Below are positions 20,162 to 28,708 of a stretch of DNA of 37,090 nt, one piece after another. Under the pieces are notes generated by a model. That model was not told the origin of the DNA and made no database searches. It saw nothing but the letters and a program-made list of their open reading frames with translations. Within the stretch, counting starts at the first letter, position 1, and every line of letters starts with the position of its first letter. The position numbers and the translations under genes were made by a program. The stretch is taken from contig CADDZH010000049.1 of the NCBI GenBank assembly GCA_902812455.1, forward strand, positions 1-37,090, given 5' to 3'. The DNA comes from Chloroflexota bacterium. Its GTDB lineage: Bacteria; Chloroflexota; Ktedonobacteria; Ktedonobacterales; Ktedonobacteraceae.

Positions 20162-21544
20162 ATGTCAAGAAATGGACCCGACGAACCCCCAGAACAAACC
20201 CTCGGCGCAAGAATACGCGCAGCGCGCCAGGCCAGGCGCTATACACAAAGCCGGCTCGCCTACCCGGAATTCTCAATAAGTTATATTTCTGCTATCGAAC
20301 GCAACCAGATTCAGCCTTCGCTGCGTGCCTTAGAGATTATTGCGCGGCGCCTTGATCTTTCTCCCTCTGACCTCTTATCTCCTCAAGCGCAGGTTCAAGA
20401 AAGACATGAGTTTCCTGCTCCAGGGAGACCGCCTGCAAGGGAGGAGCCAGATAGCGAGCTACCCAGCAAGCAGGGCCTGTTGGAAGCGCACCTGCTTATC
20501 TTACAAGGGAAGGCAGGGCAAGCGATCGAGCAATTAGAGGAGCTGAGCCGGCAAGCTATACCGGCGCACTTGCAGGTACAACTCTACTGCTTACTGGGGC
20601 AGGCCTACCTTGAAACGAATGATCCCCAGGGCTGTGCGGCAACGCTTGTGAAAGCGGAACGTTCTGCCAGGAGGCTACATTATGAGCATACCCACCTGGA
20701 TATACAAATAAACAATCTTTTCGGCAAAGCCTACGCTGCTATGCACAACTACCCGCAGGCGCTCACCTATCATCTTCAATGCCAGGCGCTCCTCGAACTG
20801 GCCCAGCCATACGATCCCTTCCTCACCTGTGACATCTATAATCAACTTGGCGAGGACTATATGCATGTGAGCGATTTTGATTCTGCGGTAACCATGCTTC
20901 GCCAGGCGATCGCGATTGCTGATAAGCTTGCTTTACCTGTGCAGGTACAATCGATATATTGGGATATATGCCGGTATTATGCTCGCACGCAGCAGTATGA
21001 TCTTGCGGCGCTGTACGCACACAAGTACTTGCACCTGTATCAGCAGCAGGTAGCTCCTTCTTTACTTGCCGAACTTTATTTTTATCTTGGTCGTGCGCTG
21101 ATCCGGGCTAACCGCCAGGACGCTCAGGCATACCTGGAAGAAGCTTTACAGCAGAACAAGGATCGAGGCCCACTCATTCAGGCTGCTATCATGATTTGTC
21201 TCGCCGAATGGCTGCTCGTTCAGGGAAATAGTGAGCAGGCCGCAAAATTAGCCGGGGAGGCCAGCCTGCTTGCCGGGCCAGCGGGCGATTCTATCATTGG
21301 GGCCTATGTGCAGCTTGTGCTGGGCCGCATTTCCTTTGCTCAATCGAGGTATGAAGAAAGCAATCGGCAATTTGACGAAGCATTTGCCGTGCTCGAGCGT
21401 CTCAACGACTACGATGAGCTAGACCGGCAGGCAAGAGAGCACGCCAACCGCCTGGAAGCAGAGGGAAGGCTGGAGGAGGCGCTGAGATACTATAAAATTG
21501 CTTTCGAAAGCAAGAAGAAAATGAAGCAGTCCAGCGGGGAATAG
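20162..21544 (+). CDS. XRE-family HTH transcriptional regulator with TPR domain
   Basis: The 460-residue protein has an N-terminal XRE helix-turn-helix at about residues 15-72: [20 protein letters not shown], then ISYISAIERNQIQPSLRALEIIARRLDLSPSDLL. A long alpha-helical tail of tetratricopeptide repeats follows (about 100-440; for example LGQAYLETNDPQGCAATLVKAE and YNQLGEDYMHVSDFDSAVTMLRQAIAIADKL). This architecture is shared by peptide-sensing and cell-state regulators, but no ligand can be inferred. The ATG at 20162 has AGGAGG eight bases upstream. It is a paralogue of the gene at 24106-25491; both share the FSISYISAIER core. moaC follows 24 bases downstream. Confidence 0.85.
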   Translation: MSRNGPDEPPEQTLGARIRAARQARRYTQSRLAYPEFSISYISAIERNQIQPSLRALEIIARRLDLSPSDLLSPQAQVQERHEFPAPGRPPAREEPDSELPSKQGLLEAHLLILQGKAGQAIEQLEELSRQAIPAHLQVQLYCLLGQAYLETNDPQGCAATLVKAERSARRLHYEHTHLDIQINNLFGKAYAAMHNYPQALTYHLQCQALLELAQPYDPFLTCDIYNQLGEDYMHVSDFDSAVTMLRQAIAIADKLALPVQVQSIYWDICRYYARTQQYDLAALYAHKYLHLYQQQVAPSLLAELYFYLGRALIRANRQDAQAYLEEALQQNKDRGPLIQAAIMICLAEWLLVQGNSEQAAKLAGEASLLAGPAGDSIIGAYVQLVLGRISFAQSRYEESNRQFDEAFAVLERLNDYDELDRQAREHANRLEAEGRLEEALRYYKIAFESKKKMKQSSGE

Positions 21545-21568
21545 GCTGCATGTGATATAGTTAATATC

Positions 21569-22108
21569 ATGTCATCCCAATCTGGCCCGGATCCAAATAG
21601 GGAAGCCCGCATAGAGGCACAAACCCAGCCGCAGCTCACGCATCTGGATGAGGGCGGCAATATCCACATGGTGGATGTTACCGATCGGGCGGAAACGCTG
21701 CGTGAGGCAGTTGCCAGAGCGAGGGTGCGCATGGCCCCGCAGACAGTGCGTCTGATCGAGACGAACCAGGTTTCAAAGGGGAGCGTCCTGGAAGTAGCCA
21801 AAATTGCAGGGATTATGGCAGCCAAGCAAACCCCGCAGATCATTCCGCTCTGCCATCCCTTGCCTATGACGCACATCGATATACGTTTCAGCCTCGATAG
21901 CGAACAGGGGCTGGTGTATATCGAGGGGCAAACGCGCACCCATTACAAAACAGGTGTAGACGTAGAAGCGCTCACTGCCGTGACCGTTGCCGCCCTGACC
22001 ATCTATGACATGTGCAAGGGAGTAGACACAAGCATTACGCTCGAACAGGCGTATGTTGCTCGCAAAAGTGGCGGGAAAAGTGGCACCGTTGAATTTCAAC
22101 CGGGTTGA
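21569..22108 (+). CDS. moaC: Cyclic pyranopterin monophosphate synthase MoaC
   Basis: MoaC, together with MoaA, makes cyclic pyranopterin monophosphate in molybdenum cofactor synthesis. The 179-residue product shows LTHLDEGGNIHMVDVTDRAET, KGSVLEVAKIAGIMAAKQT, QIIPLCHPLPMTHIDI (conserved His), RTHYKTGVDVEALTAVTV and AALTIYDMCKGVD. About twenty residues precede the usual LTHLD start. No Shine-Dalgarno is evident before the ATG at 21569, so translation may depend on coupling to the regulator gene just upstream. Its stop overlaps the convergent gene by 13 bases. No other molybdenum cofactor gene is in the window. Confidence 0.95.
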   Translation: MSSQSGPDPNREARIEAQTQPQLTHLDEGGNIHMVDVTDRAETLREAVARARVRMAPQTVRLIETNQVSKGSVLEVAKIAGIMAAKQTPQIIPLCHPLPMTHIDIRFSLDSEQGLVYIEGQTRTHYKTGVDVEALTAVTVAALTIYDMCKGVDTSITLEQAYVARKSGGKSGTVEFQPG

Positions 22109-23142
22109 TCGGCTGGCCGTACCTCTAGCAAGTGGAATGTCACCTCTAACAGGTTGCGATCATCTTGATTGGTAAGCCGCAAATCTGTGCGACCGAGCGG
22201 CGTGATAAGCCGGCCTTGCTGATCGACAGGGTTTGCTGACCGAATAGCCCTGGGATCCCCCCCGATCCACTGCACAGGCTCAAACAGGGAGCCGAGAGGC
22301 ACCGAGATGATGAGGTAATGGCCACGAAGCGATGCATCAAGATTTTGCAGGTGCAATTCCAGCACATCTTGTTGTTGAATAATCCTGCCCGCAAGGGTTT
22401 GTGATCGCAGGTAAATGGCGGCCTGCTCTGCTGGTGGCAAAGCTGCACCGGCTTTACGCCTGGCGCCCCCGCCATGGCGTGTACGACCGGCGCCAACGAG
22501 GGGCGAATATGTGTGAACCGGCGGTTCCTGAGCGCCGTCATAGAGCGTAGCAACACGCACAAGGTCTTGTAGCGCCCGGCTACGCATACTGCTCTGTGTA
22601 AGCTGTGCGCTAAACCTCATGGCCAGTTGCAGCAAGGAGCGGGCCGCATCGCTGCCATCCGTATGGTCGCGACGTGCCTGGCGCAACACTGCCTCTGCCT
22701 GGCGAATCAATTGTTGGGAAAGATGCACAAGCGATCCGGAAGGAATAGTTGCCAACGGGCGGGTGCCATAATCCACCTGCGGCAGTCCCTCGTCCGCTTT
22801 CAATGCTTCACGCAGCGCCATGTAGAAGTCTCTATAGGCCTCCCGGCACGGGGCGCAGCTTGCTAAATGATAGAGCAGAGGGGCATAGCGAACAGTTGCT
22901 CGTGGATCATTTTGTAGAAGTGCCATAACGAAGTCGGGGAGTTGTTGATAGTAGCGGAGGTGATAGTCATTACCAGCTTCTTGCTCAAGCTCATCAAGGG
23001 TGTCTCCTGGTAAAGCCTCGCTGTTCCCAGGTGGCGGCGTTGTTAGCAGGTGTTGCAACCAGGAAGCCAGTTTTGCATATGCTTCCTGGCGATCCCCAGG
23101 TGTATCGCCAGTATGTTTGTTATCGTGTATGGTCATAGTCAC
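22096..23142 (-). CDS. Putative zinc anti-sigma-like protein (HX3CX2C)
   Basis: The 348-residue product is not clearly homologous to a named family. Residues 88-100 read PLLYHLASCAPCR, giving His92, Cys96 and Cys99 in the HX3CX2C arrangement of zinc-binding anti-sigma (ZAS) domains. A long helical middle follows, then a C-terminal beta-rich part (about 255-345; QDVLELHLQNLDASLRGHYLIISVP). No transmembrane segment is visible, so a soluble regulator is likelier than a membrane-anchored one. It starts 24 bases after the stop of the sigma-like gene, with AGGTGACT before its ATG, so the two are almost certainly co-transcribed. The anti-sigma role is inferred from motif and position. Confidence 0.6.
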   Translation of the reverse strand: MTMTIHDNKHTGDTPGDRQEAYAKLASWLQHLLTTPPPGNSEALPGDTLDELEQEAGNDYHLRYYQQLPDFVMALLQNDPRATVRYAPLLYHLASCAPCREAYRDFYMALREALKADEGLPQVDYGTRPLATIPSGSLVHLSQQLIRQAEAVLRQARRDHTDGSDAARSLLQLAMRFSAQLTQSSMRSRALQDLVRVATLYDGAQEPPVHTYSPLVGAGRTRHGGGARRKAGAALPPAEQAAIYLRSQTLAGRIIQQQDVLELHLQNLDASLRGHYLIISVPLGSLFEPVQWIGGDPRAIRSANPVDQQGRLITPLGRTDLRLTNQDDRNLLEVTFHLLEVRPADQPG

Positions 23143-23166
23143 CTGACCTTTCCTGAATAGAGAATC

Positions 23167-24069
23167 TCACTCATCCCTGTAATAATGAGCCAGGCGCTTC
23201 ATCTGGTCTGGTGTTATATGGACGAGGTCTTCACCTTGCCAATCAAGGAAGCCTTCCGCCACCAGTTCATGCAAAGCCACCCGCACATCATCTGCGGAGA
23301 GATCGTCTTGCGCCAGGCTCTGAATATCCGCTATGTACTCATTTGCGGAATGTATTCCATATTCTGTCAGACGCAAAGCAACTCTGACCGTCAAATTGGT
23401 GCTTTGCTGCTGCAAGCAGCGGCGTAACTTCTTGTGTGCGTGGTCTTTGTGCTGGCTTTCATGGGGGATGGGAGTTCCCATGAGCGAGACTAGAGTATCG
23501 TCGTGTAACTTCTCTAAAATGTTCTGAAATAATGCAGTGGCGTCGAACTCTTGTAGCTCTTGAATCATGGCCAGCAGTTGTTTGGGTGCGCTTTTGAGAG
23601 CCAGGAGACAGTGTACGAGGTGCTTGCGCAGTTCGTGCTGCGAGGCCAGTCGAAGCGTGATCTCTTCAGGGGTAGCAAGTGGCACGCCCCATAGTGGCTC
23701 GACGAGTTCATTCAGGGGATCGTCCACTCCCTCCTCACCCTCGCGGGATTCTAGCTCGCTAAAAGAGCTAATATCCAGATGGCGTTTGCGCCGGCGATCG
23801 ATGGCTTTATGCTTCACGCTGTTCTTGAGAAAGGCGTAAAATTGAGCATTGCTAAGCTGATCCAGGATGGTGAGCGGCGTGCGATCGCCGCCATCGAACA
23901 GGCCCATTTTTACGAGCTGTTCGATGACGTGATCGACAACCGCTTCAACCTCATTAGCATCGAATTTCAATGGACCCAGGTAACGCCGGGCGTGCTGTTC
24001 CAGGTAGGCATACAGCGCTGGATACGTTTGTTCGGCCCGGTACCTCAAATCCTGTGCCGTGAAGGTCAT
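23167..24069 (-). CDS. Diverged sigma-factor-like protein
   Basis: The 300-residue product contains AFLKNSVKHKAIDRRRKRHL (79-98), which resembles the region-2 helix of ECF sigma factors, where a basic stretch follows a helix that binds the core enzyme and the -10 element. Downstream helices such as LRKHLVHCLLALKSAPKQLLAMIQEL (about 146-171) could correspond to the start of region 4. The C-terminal 100 residues (LTEYGIHSANEYIADIQSLA... DVRVALHELVAEGFLDW) look like a winged-helix-type domain. It is longer than typical ECF factors (about 180-200 residues), so it may be a fusion or only a remote relative. GGAGGT lies eight bases before the ATG. It is the middle gene of a three-gene operon. Confidence 0.5.
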   Translation of the reverse strand: MTFTAQDLRYRAEQTYPALYAYLEQHARRYLGPLKFDANEVEAVVDHVIEQLVKMGLFDGGDRTPLTILDQLSNAQFYAFLKNSVKHKAIDRRRKRHLDISSFSELESREGEEGVDDPLNELVEPLWGVPLATPEEITLRLASQHELRKHLVHCLLALKSAPKQLLAMIQELQEFDATALFQNILEKLHDDTLVSLMGTPIPHESQHKDHAHKKLRRCLQQQSTNLTVRVALRLTEYGIHSANEYIADIQSLAQDDLSADDVRVALHELVAEGFLDWQGEDLVHITPDQMKRLAHYYRDE

Positions 24070-24105
24070 ACGGGCGCTACCTCCACAGTGCCTGACACCG
24101 GCACC

Positions 24106-25491
24106 TTACTCGATGCCGGTGTGCTTGCCTTTGCTTTGATGCTCGTAGGCTCGCTTAATGGCGCTCAAGCTGCGCTGTACTTCGCCTCGCTCCTCCAGTA
24201 AATTGGCGTAGCGAAAATAGGCACTAGCCGCAATTTCGTGAGCGTTGGAGCTATCCAACATGGCCAGCGCTTCGTTAAAGAGCTGGTCAGCAGCGGCATC
24301 ATCGCCGGTCTTATGACGGATCTGGGCCAGAGCAAAAAGGGCTTGCCCTTGTGCCTGCGCATCCTGGCCCTCGCGAGCGAAATGCAAAGCTGCCTCGGCT
24401 TCTTGCTCGGCGGATTCAATCTTCCCACGCTTGAGGAAAAGCTCGGCAAGAGAGGTATGGCACAGCGATGCAGTTGCAGCGTCATGCAGCTCTTGCTCGA
24501 TAGTAATCGCTTGCCTGTACTCTGCTTCTGCTTGATCGAGCTCGTTCTGCTTTTCAAGCGCTTTGCCCAGGCGCTGGTGCGTGAGACCAATCAAGCGCTG
24601 CTCATCTCTCATCTCATACAGGGCCAGGCTACGCATGGCATAGTCACGGGCGAGCGTGAGCTTGCCTGTCTGTTTATAGTCCTGGCTAATCTCCATATAC
24701 TTCTGGGCAAAACTCTTCGTGTCGCGGCTCACGTGGTCGAACGTCTCCAATGCGCGGTGGAAGTAGCTGATGGATCGTTCGGCATCACCGAGACGGAAGT
24801 AGTCATTGGCCAGATTACTGAAGACCTGCATGGCAAAGATGGGGTCGCTGATCTGCCCGCGATTAATAGCCGCCTCACAATGCAGGTGGTTCTCCAGGGC
24901 CAGGGTATAATTGTAGAGCAGGAAGTAAGCTCTCCCAAGAAGATCGCGCGCCCTTTCAATGAACTCGAGGTCACTGAGTGCTTCGCCCTGGGTCACGGCC
25001 GCCCGCAAATCGACGACAGCTTCCTGGTACCTGCCGGCGGCGAGGTGAATCTGGCCGCGCAGCAAATAGAATCGATAGACCTGGTCGGTGGTGATACGCT
25101 CGGGCTGGATTGGCGCTAAAAGCTCCTCAGCCTGCGCGAGTGCCCCTTGCTGGATAAGGACGCCAGCCTGGAGCAGCTCTACATCGATTTTCTGATCTGG
25201 GCCAGCATCAGCCGGTGAATATCCCACCGCTCTGGCTTCGGCGGCTCCAGCCGGGGAGCCTTCCAGCAGGAAGGTCAGAGGAACATCCAGGCGGCGCGCA
25301 AGAATCGAGAGCGCCTTCAACGAAGGGCGGATCTTTCCTCGCTCAATGGCAGAAATGTAAGAGATCGAGAATTCTGGAGCAGCTAACTGGGCCTGTGTCA
25401 TGCCCAGTTTGGTGCGTACCTCTCGAATGTTGGTACCGACTCGCGCAGCGACGGCCTTGCCGATATTGGTCGTTTCAGGAGTTGGTGGCAT
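24106..25491 (-). CDS. XRE-family HTH transcriptional regulator with TPR domain (paralogue)
   Basis: The 461-residue product has an XRE helix-turn-helix at about residues 9-72: VAARVGTNIREVRTKLGMTQ, then FSISYISAIERGKIRPSLKALSILARRLDVPLTFLLEG. Tetratricopeptide repeats follow to the end (for example EQALGKALEKQNELDQAEAEYRQAI-like units and LAQIRHKTGDDAAADQLFNEAL). I use ATG 25491, with AAAGGA nine bases upstream, and not the in-frame TTG further upstream. The sigma-like gene begins 36 bases after its stop, and the zinc protein follows that, so this regulator heads the operon. It shares its architecture and the FSISYISAIER core with the gene at 20162-21544. Confidence 0.85.
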   Translation of the reverse strand: MPPTPETTNIGKAVAARVGTNIREVRTKLGMTQAQLAAPEFSISYISAIERGKIRPSLKALSILARRLDVPLTFLLEGSPAGAAEARAVGYSPADAGPDQKIDVELLQAGVLIQQGALAQAEELLAPIQPERITTDQVYRFYLLRGQIHLAAGRYQEAVVDLRAAVTQGEALSDLEFIERARDLLGRAYFLLYNYTLALENHLHCEAAINRGQISDPIFAMQVFSNLANDYFRLGDAERSISYFHRALETFDHVSRDTKSFAQKYMEISQDYKQTGKLTLARDYAMRSLALYEMRDEQRLIGLTHQRLGKALEKQNELDQAEAEYRQAITIEQELHDAATASLCHTSLAELFLKRGKIESAEQEAEAALHFAREGQDAQAQGQALFALAQIRHKTGDDAAADQLFNEALAMLDSSNAHEIAASAYFRYANLLEERGEVQRSLSAIKRAYEHQSKGKHTGIE

Positions 25492-26021
25492 ACGAATGTT
25501 TCCTTTCAAGTCAAGTCGAGTTTGAGTCTTTCAAGTGCTTTCCCTCCAGGAAGAATATCGCTCGATACTGCGTATTTTCTAGAGAAAGAGCACCCGAAAT
25601 ACATGTATTCGATACTGCCTATGGCTTCCGAAGATGCACTCTTTAGACTCGCCACTCTTTGAATAGAGCAGCCAGCTAAAGAATAGTCTAGATAGCGGAG
25701 CAAGATAGGCTATCTAAATAAATATCTTCTAGATACAATATAACATAACTATTATCTGAGTGTCAATAGCTCTACTTTTCTCCTCTCTTGTTTTAAAACA
25801 AATTAAGGAGTCGATGGCTTAGCCGGATGAGGTAAATAAGCAATTCTTCGCTACAAAATTCTAATAAAACTCCTGTACCTTTGCAGGAGTGTTTAAGCAA
25901 AAAAACGTATTTTGCATGCAATATAGTGTATCCCAATTACCTGGTGCATCTCCAACTAACCCCATGTGCAAGTTTTTTCTCTTGAGTGCCGCCTGCGGCG
26001 GCGAGAGGGAGAGGAGGGAAT

Positions 26022-26066
26022 GGGTTCCCTCCACACGGTCTGGGAGACCGTGTCCCCTGCAACCCC
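26022..26066. repeat. Dispersed double-hairpin repeat, copy 2
   Basis: ACACGGTCT (26033-26041) and AGACCGTGT (26045-26053) form a perfect 9-bp hairpin with a GGG loop, flanked by GGGTTCCCTCC and CCCTGCAACCCC. It matches the core of the element at 9178-9206, with an inverted loop triplet, and so belongs to the same repeat family. Confidence 0.7.
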
Positions 26067-26136
26067 AATCCTGATCGTTTTCAGGACGTTGTACTAGTCA
26101 AAACAGGCTGGCTGCACTATAATGCAGGCATCGTTT

Positions 26137-26230
26137 GTCATCCTGAGCGAGTGCAGCCCAGCCCTGAGCGCAGCGAAGGGGAAGGATCTCTGTTGATCGG
26201 CATCAGATGCTTCGCTTCGCTCAGCATGAC
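26137..26230. repeat. CHERSEGS-type palindromic repeat, copy 2
   Basis: It runs from GTCATCCTGAGCG to CGCTTCGCTCAGCATGAC and is the reverse complement of the copy at 10325-10391. The left arm carries about 21 extra bases (a partial duplication around GTGCAGCCCAGCCCTGAGCG). It lies 57 bases before the acyl-CoA synthetase-like gene. Confidence 0.85.
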
Positions 26231-26286
26231 ATGCCTGAACCTTGCCTTCTATGCAGTTGTTATGCGCTAGAGGATGAGAGGAGCCT

Positions 26287-27855
26287 ATGGACACCATCAA
26301 TAGTTTATTTAGCTCTGCTGTTGAACGTTTTCGCGATCATCCTGCATTGCTTGAGCCGGTTGAGGGAACCGGTATGGCAGTACTTTCGTACCAGGCGTTA
26401 CAGGCGCAAGCGCAAGGCTTTGCCGGCTATTTACAGCAGCAACTTGAAAAGGGAGACCGCATTCTGATCTGGGCGGCCAGTCGCTCTAACTGGATGGTTG
26501 CCTACCTGGGAGCGCTGCTCCTTGGGGTGATTGTCGTCCCTCTAGATGTCAATACAAGGGAAGATTTCCTGCTGCGGATTGCAGAAATTACGGGCGCAAA
26601 AATGCTGGTGACGACACACAAGCAGTTTACAGGACTAAAACAAGCAACTCTCCCATTTGTGGACATCGACGCTTTACCACAGGCATCACTGGATACTTCA
26701 AAGCTAGAGCCAGTCAATCCAGGCGATCTGGCTGAGCTTGTTTTCACATCAGGAACTACAGGCCAGCCCAAAGGGGTCATGCTAAGCCACGCTAACATCG
26801 CCAGCAACGCAGTTGCTGCCCTTTCTGCCGTCAGTATCACGCCGAGGGACAAAGCGCTCTCCATTCTGCCACTCAGCCATATGTTTGAGTTGACGATTGA
26901 AATTGCCCTGCTTCACTCAGGCGCGGCCACTGTCTATGCGCGCTCTCTTGCGCCTGAGACCCTGCTCAGGCTGCTGGCATCGCAGCAAATTACATGTATG
27001 GTGCTGGTGCCGCAGGCGCTGCAATTGTTCATGCATGGCATCGAACGCGAGGTACGCCGCCAGAACAAAGAGAGGCAGTTTGAGATGCTCCTGCGTGTAG
27101 CGGCGCGCTTGCCGTTCAACTGGCGGCGCATACTGTTCAGGTCTGTGCATAAACGCTTTGGCGGCCATTTCCGTTTTTTTATTAGCGGTGGGGCCTACCT
27201 GCAACCGAAGCTGGCCGAACGCTGGGAGCTGATGGGCTTTCGCGTGATGCAAGGCTATGGCGCGACCGAGTGCAGCCCGGTTATTTCCGTCACTCCCTAT
27301 AACGAGCATATCTATAATTCGGTTGGCAAGCCCCTGCCCAATGTTGAGGTTCGCATCGCTGAAGACCAGGAAATCCTGGTGCGGGGGCCGAACGTTTCCC
27401 AGGGCTACTGGCAGAATCCAGAGGCCACTGCTGCCGCCTTCAAGGATGGCTGGTACTATACCGGCGATCTGGGCTACACGGATCAAAAAGGGAATCTCTA
27501 TTTGAAGGGACGCAAGAAAAACATCATTGTGCTGGCAAATGGACTGAATGTCTACCCTGAGGATATCGAGAATCTCCTGCAAACCTATCCTCAGGTCAAA
27601 GATGCCGTCGTTCTGGGAGTGCCAGGGGAAAAAGACCAGGAACCGGAAGTGCATGCTGTCCTGCTACTAGACGATCCCTCTGCTGCTAAGTCAATCATCC
27701 AGCAGGCGAACAGGCAGCGTGCCCCTCACCAGCAGGTACGCGGCTTCACCGTGTGGCCGGATCAGGATTTCCCGCGCACGCACACGCTGAAAGTCAAACG
27801 CCTTGACGTGCTGAACCGCCTGCAGGAGATGCGCCAGCAAACGAAAGCGGAATAA
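26287..27855 (+). CDS. AMP-dependent acyl-CoA synthetase / ligase
   Basis: The 522-residue product is a complete ANL-superfamily enzyme that activates a carboxylic acid, probably a fatty acid, as an acyl-adenylate for transfer to CoA. Motifs in order are the P-loop [59 protein letters not shown] and the C-terminal [12 protein letters not shown] with the catalytic lysine region. The best match by eye is the long-chain (FadD-like) group, but the substrate is not certain. AGAGGAG precedes the ATG. The rsmI gene begins 4 bases after its stop, so the two are likely one transcript. Confidence 0.88.
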   Translation: MDTINSLFSSAVERFRDHPALLEPVEGTGMAVLSYQALQAQAQGFAGYLQQQLEKGDRILIWAASRSNWMVAYLGALLLGVIVVPLDVNTREDFLLRIAEITGAKMLVTTHKQFTGLKQATLPFVDIDALPQASLDTSKLEPVNPGDLAELVFTSGTTGQPKGVMLSHANIASNAVAALSAVSITPRDKALSILPLSHMFELTIEIALLHSGAATVYARSLAPETLLRLLASQQITCMVLVPQALQLFMHGIEREVRRQNKERQFEMLLRVAARLPFNWRRILFRSVHKRFGGHFRFFISGGAYLQPKLAERWELMGFRVMQGYGATECSPVISVTPYNEHIYNSVGKPLPNVEVRIAEDQEILVRGPNVSQGYWQNPEATAAAFKDGWYYTGDLGYTDQKGNLYLKGRKKNIIVLANGLNVYPEDIENLLQTYPQVKDAVVLGVPGEKDQEPEVHAVLLLDDPSAAKSIIQQANRQRAPHQQVRGFTVWPDQDFPRTHTLKVKRLDVLNRLQEMRQQTKAE

Positions 27856-27859
27856 GAAG

Positions 27860-28537
27860 ATGCTCTACCTGGTCGCTACTCCCATCGGCAATCTCAATGA
27901 TATTAGCCTGCGTGCTCTGGAAGTGCTGCGTTCGGTAGATGTGATTGCCAGCGAAGATACGCGCAAGACAGGGCTGCTGCTCAAGCACTTCAATATTTCC
28001 AAGCCGCAGATCGCTTTCCATGAATATAACGAGGAGCAGGCGGGAGCGCGCATCGAGAGCTTACTGAAGCAGGGAAAGTCTGTAGGGGTTGTAACGAACG
28101 CGGGGACACCAGGCATTTCGGATCCCGGTTTTAGCCTTGTGCGCAGGGCTATCAATGCCAACCTGGAGGTGACCATGATTCCAGGCCCCACAGCTTTTGT
28201 GATAGCGCTTGTGCTCTCCGGCCTGCCGGCTCATAGCTTTACGTTCCGGGGGTTTCCACCGCGCAGAAGCGTAGGGCGACGCAAATTTATGGAGGTCGAT
28301 AAAGAGTCTCCTCATACGTTGATCTTCTATGAAAGTCCTTATCGCCTGGAGGCCTTTCTTTCCGACGCCCTAGAAGTATTTGGGGACAGGGAAGCAGCCA
28401 TTGCGAACGAGCTAACCAAGGTGTTTGAAAAGGTGGAGCGTGGCAGGCTTTCCTCGCTGCTGGAAGCTGTGAAACAGTCCAGGCCGAGGGGAGAATATGT
28501 TGTCGTTATTGCGGGCGCGCTTCGGGATCGAGGGTAG
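27860..28537 (+). CDS. rsmI: 16S rRNA (cytidine-1402-2'-O)-methyltransferase RsmI
   Basis: RsmI 2'-O-methylates C1402 in the ribosomal P site using SAM. The N terminus [22 protein letters not shown], then [61 protein letters not shown] and FYESPYRL are all diagnostic. At 225 residues it ends right after the methyltransferase domain and lacks the extra C-terminal domain of longer homologues such as the E. coli protein. The usual SDAGTPG segment reads TNAGTPG, an Asp-to-Asn change next to the SAM pocket. Translation is probably coupled to the preceding ligase gene. Confidence 0.94.
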   Translation: MLYLVATPIGNLNDISLRALEVLRSVDVIASEDTRKTGLLLKHFNISKPQIAFHEYNEEQAGARIESLLKQGKSVGVVTNAGTPGISDPGFSLVRRAINANLEVTMIPGPTAFVIALVLSGLPAHSFTFRGFPPRRSVGRRKFMEVDKESPHTLIFYESPYRLEAFLSDALEVFGDREAAIANELTKVFEKVERGRLSSLLEAVKQSRPRGEYVVVIAGALRDRG

Positions 28538-28628
28538 CGGCGATGTTTATCATCGGCCTGATGGAACCCTATATGGCTACTGGCTTTTGACGCCTGGCGG
28601 CTTATAGTGTATGATTGATGTGACTGTA

Positions 28629-28645
28629 GTGTATATCAGATACAC
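28629..28645. promoter_or_regulatory. Palindrome upstream of minC
   Basis: GTGTAT and ATACAC form a perfect 6-bp inverted repeat with a 5-base spacer, 63 bases before the minC start. It lies in the AT-rich gap after rsmI and could be an operator or part of the minCDE promoter region. A matching -35/-10 pair is not convincing. Confidence 0.3.
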
Positions 28646-28708
28646 ACAGCGGGCAAGGAAGAACATCCATACGACCCTGCTCCAGGAGAGAAACGGGGAG
28701 TTCAGCGC

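Larger units (their letters stand above)
25510..26286. other. Long AT-rich regulatory gap with operator-like sites and repeats
   Basis: This 777-base stretch holds no convincing gene. The part next to the regulator (25560-25760) is AT-rich and contains several operator-like elements. These are two CGATACTGC direct repeats (25563-25571, 25610-25618), a perfect 12-bp palindrome AATACATGTATT (25598-25609), and two TCTAGATA palindromes (25687-25694, 25728-25735). A TAGATAG...CTATCTA inverted repeat lies between the last two. These are natural candidates for binding by the XRE regulator. The distal part (25985-26230) is occupied by dispersed repeats listed separately. Confidence 0.5.

Noticed and set aside
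23185..24201. Plus-strand frames opposite the sigma-like gene
   Set aside because: They are out-of-frame shadows of a gene with a clear ribosome site and operon context on the minus strand.
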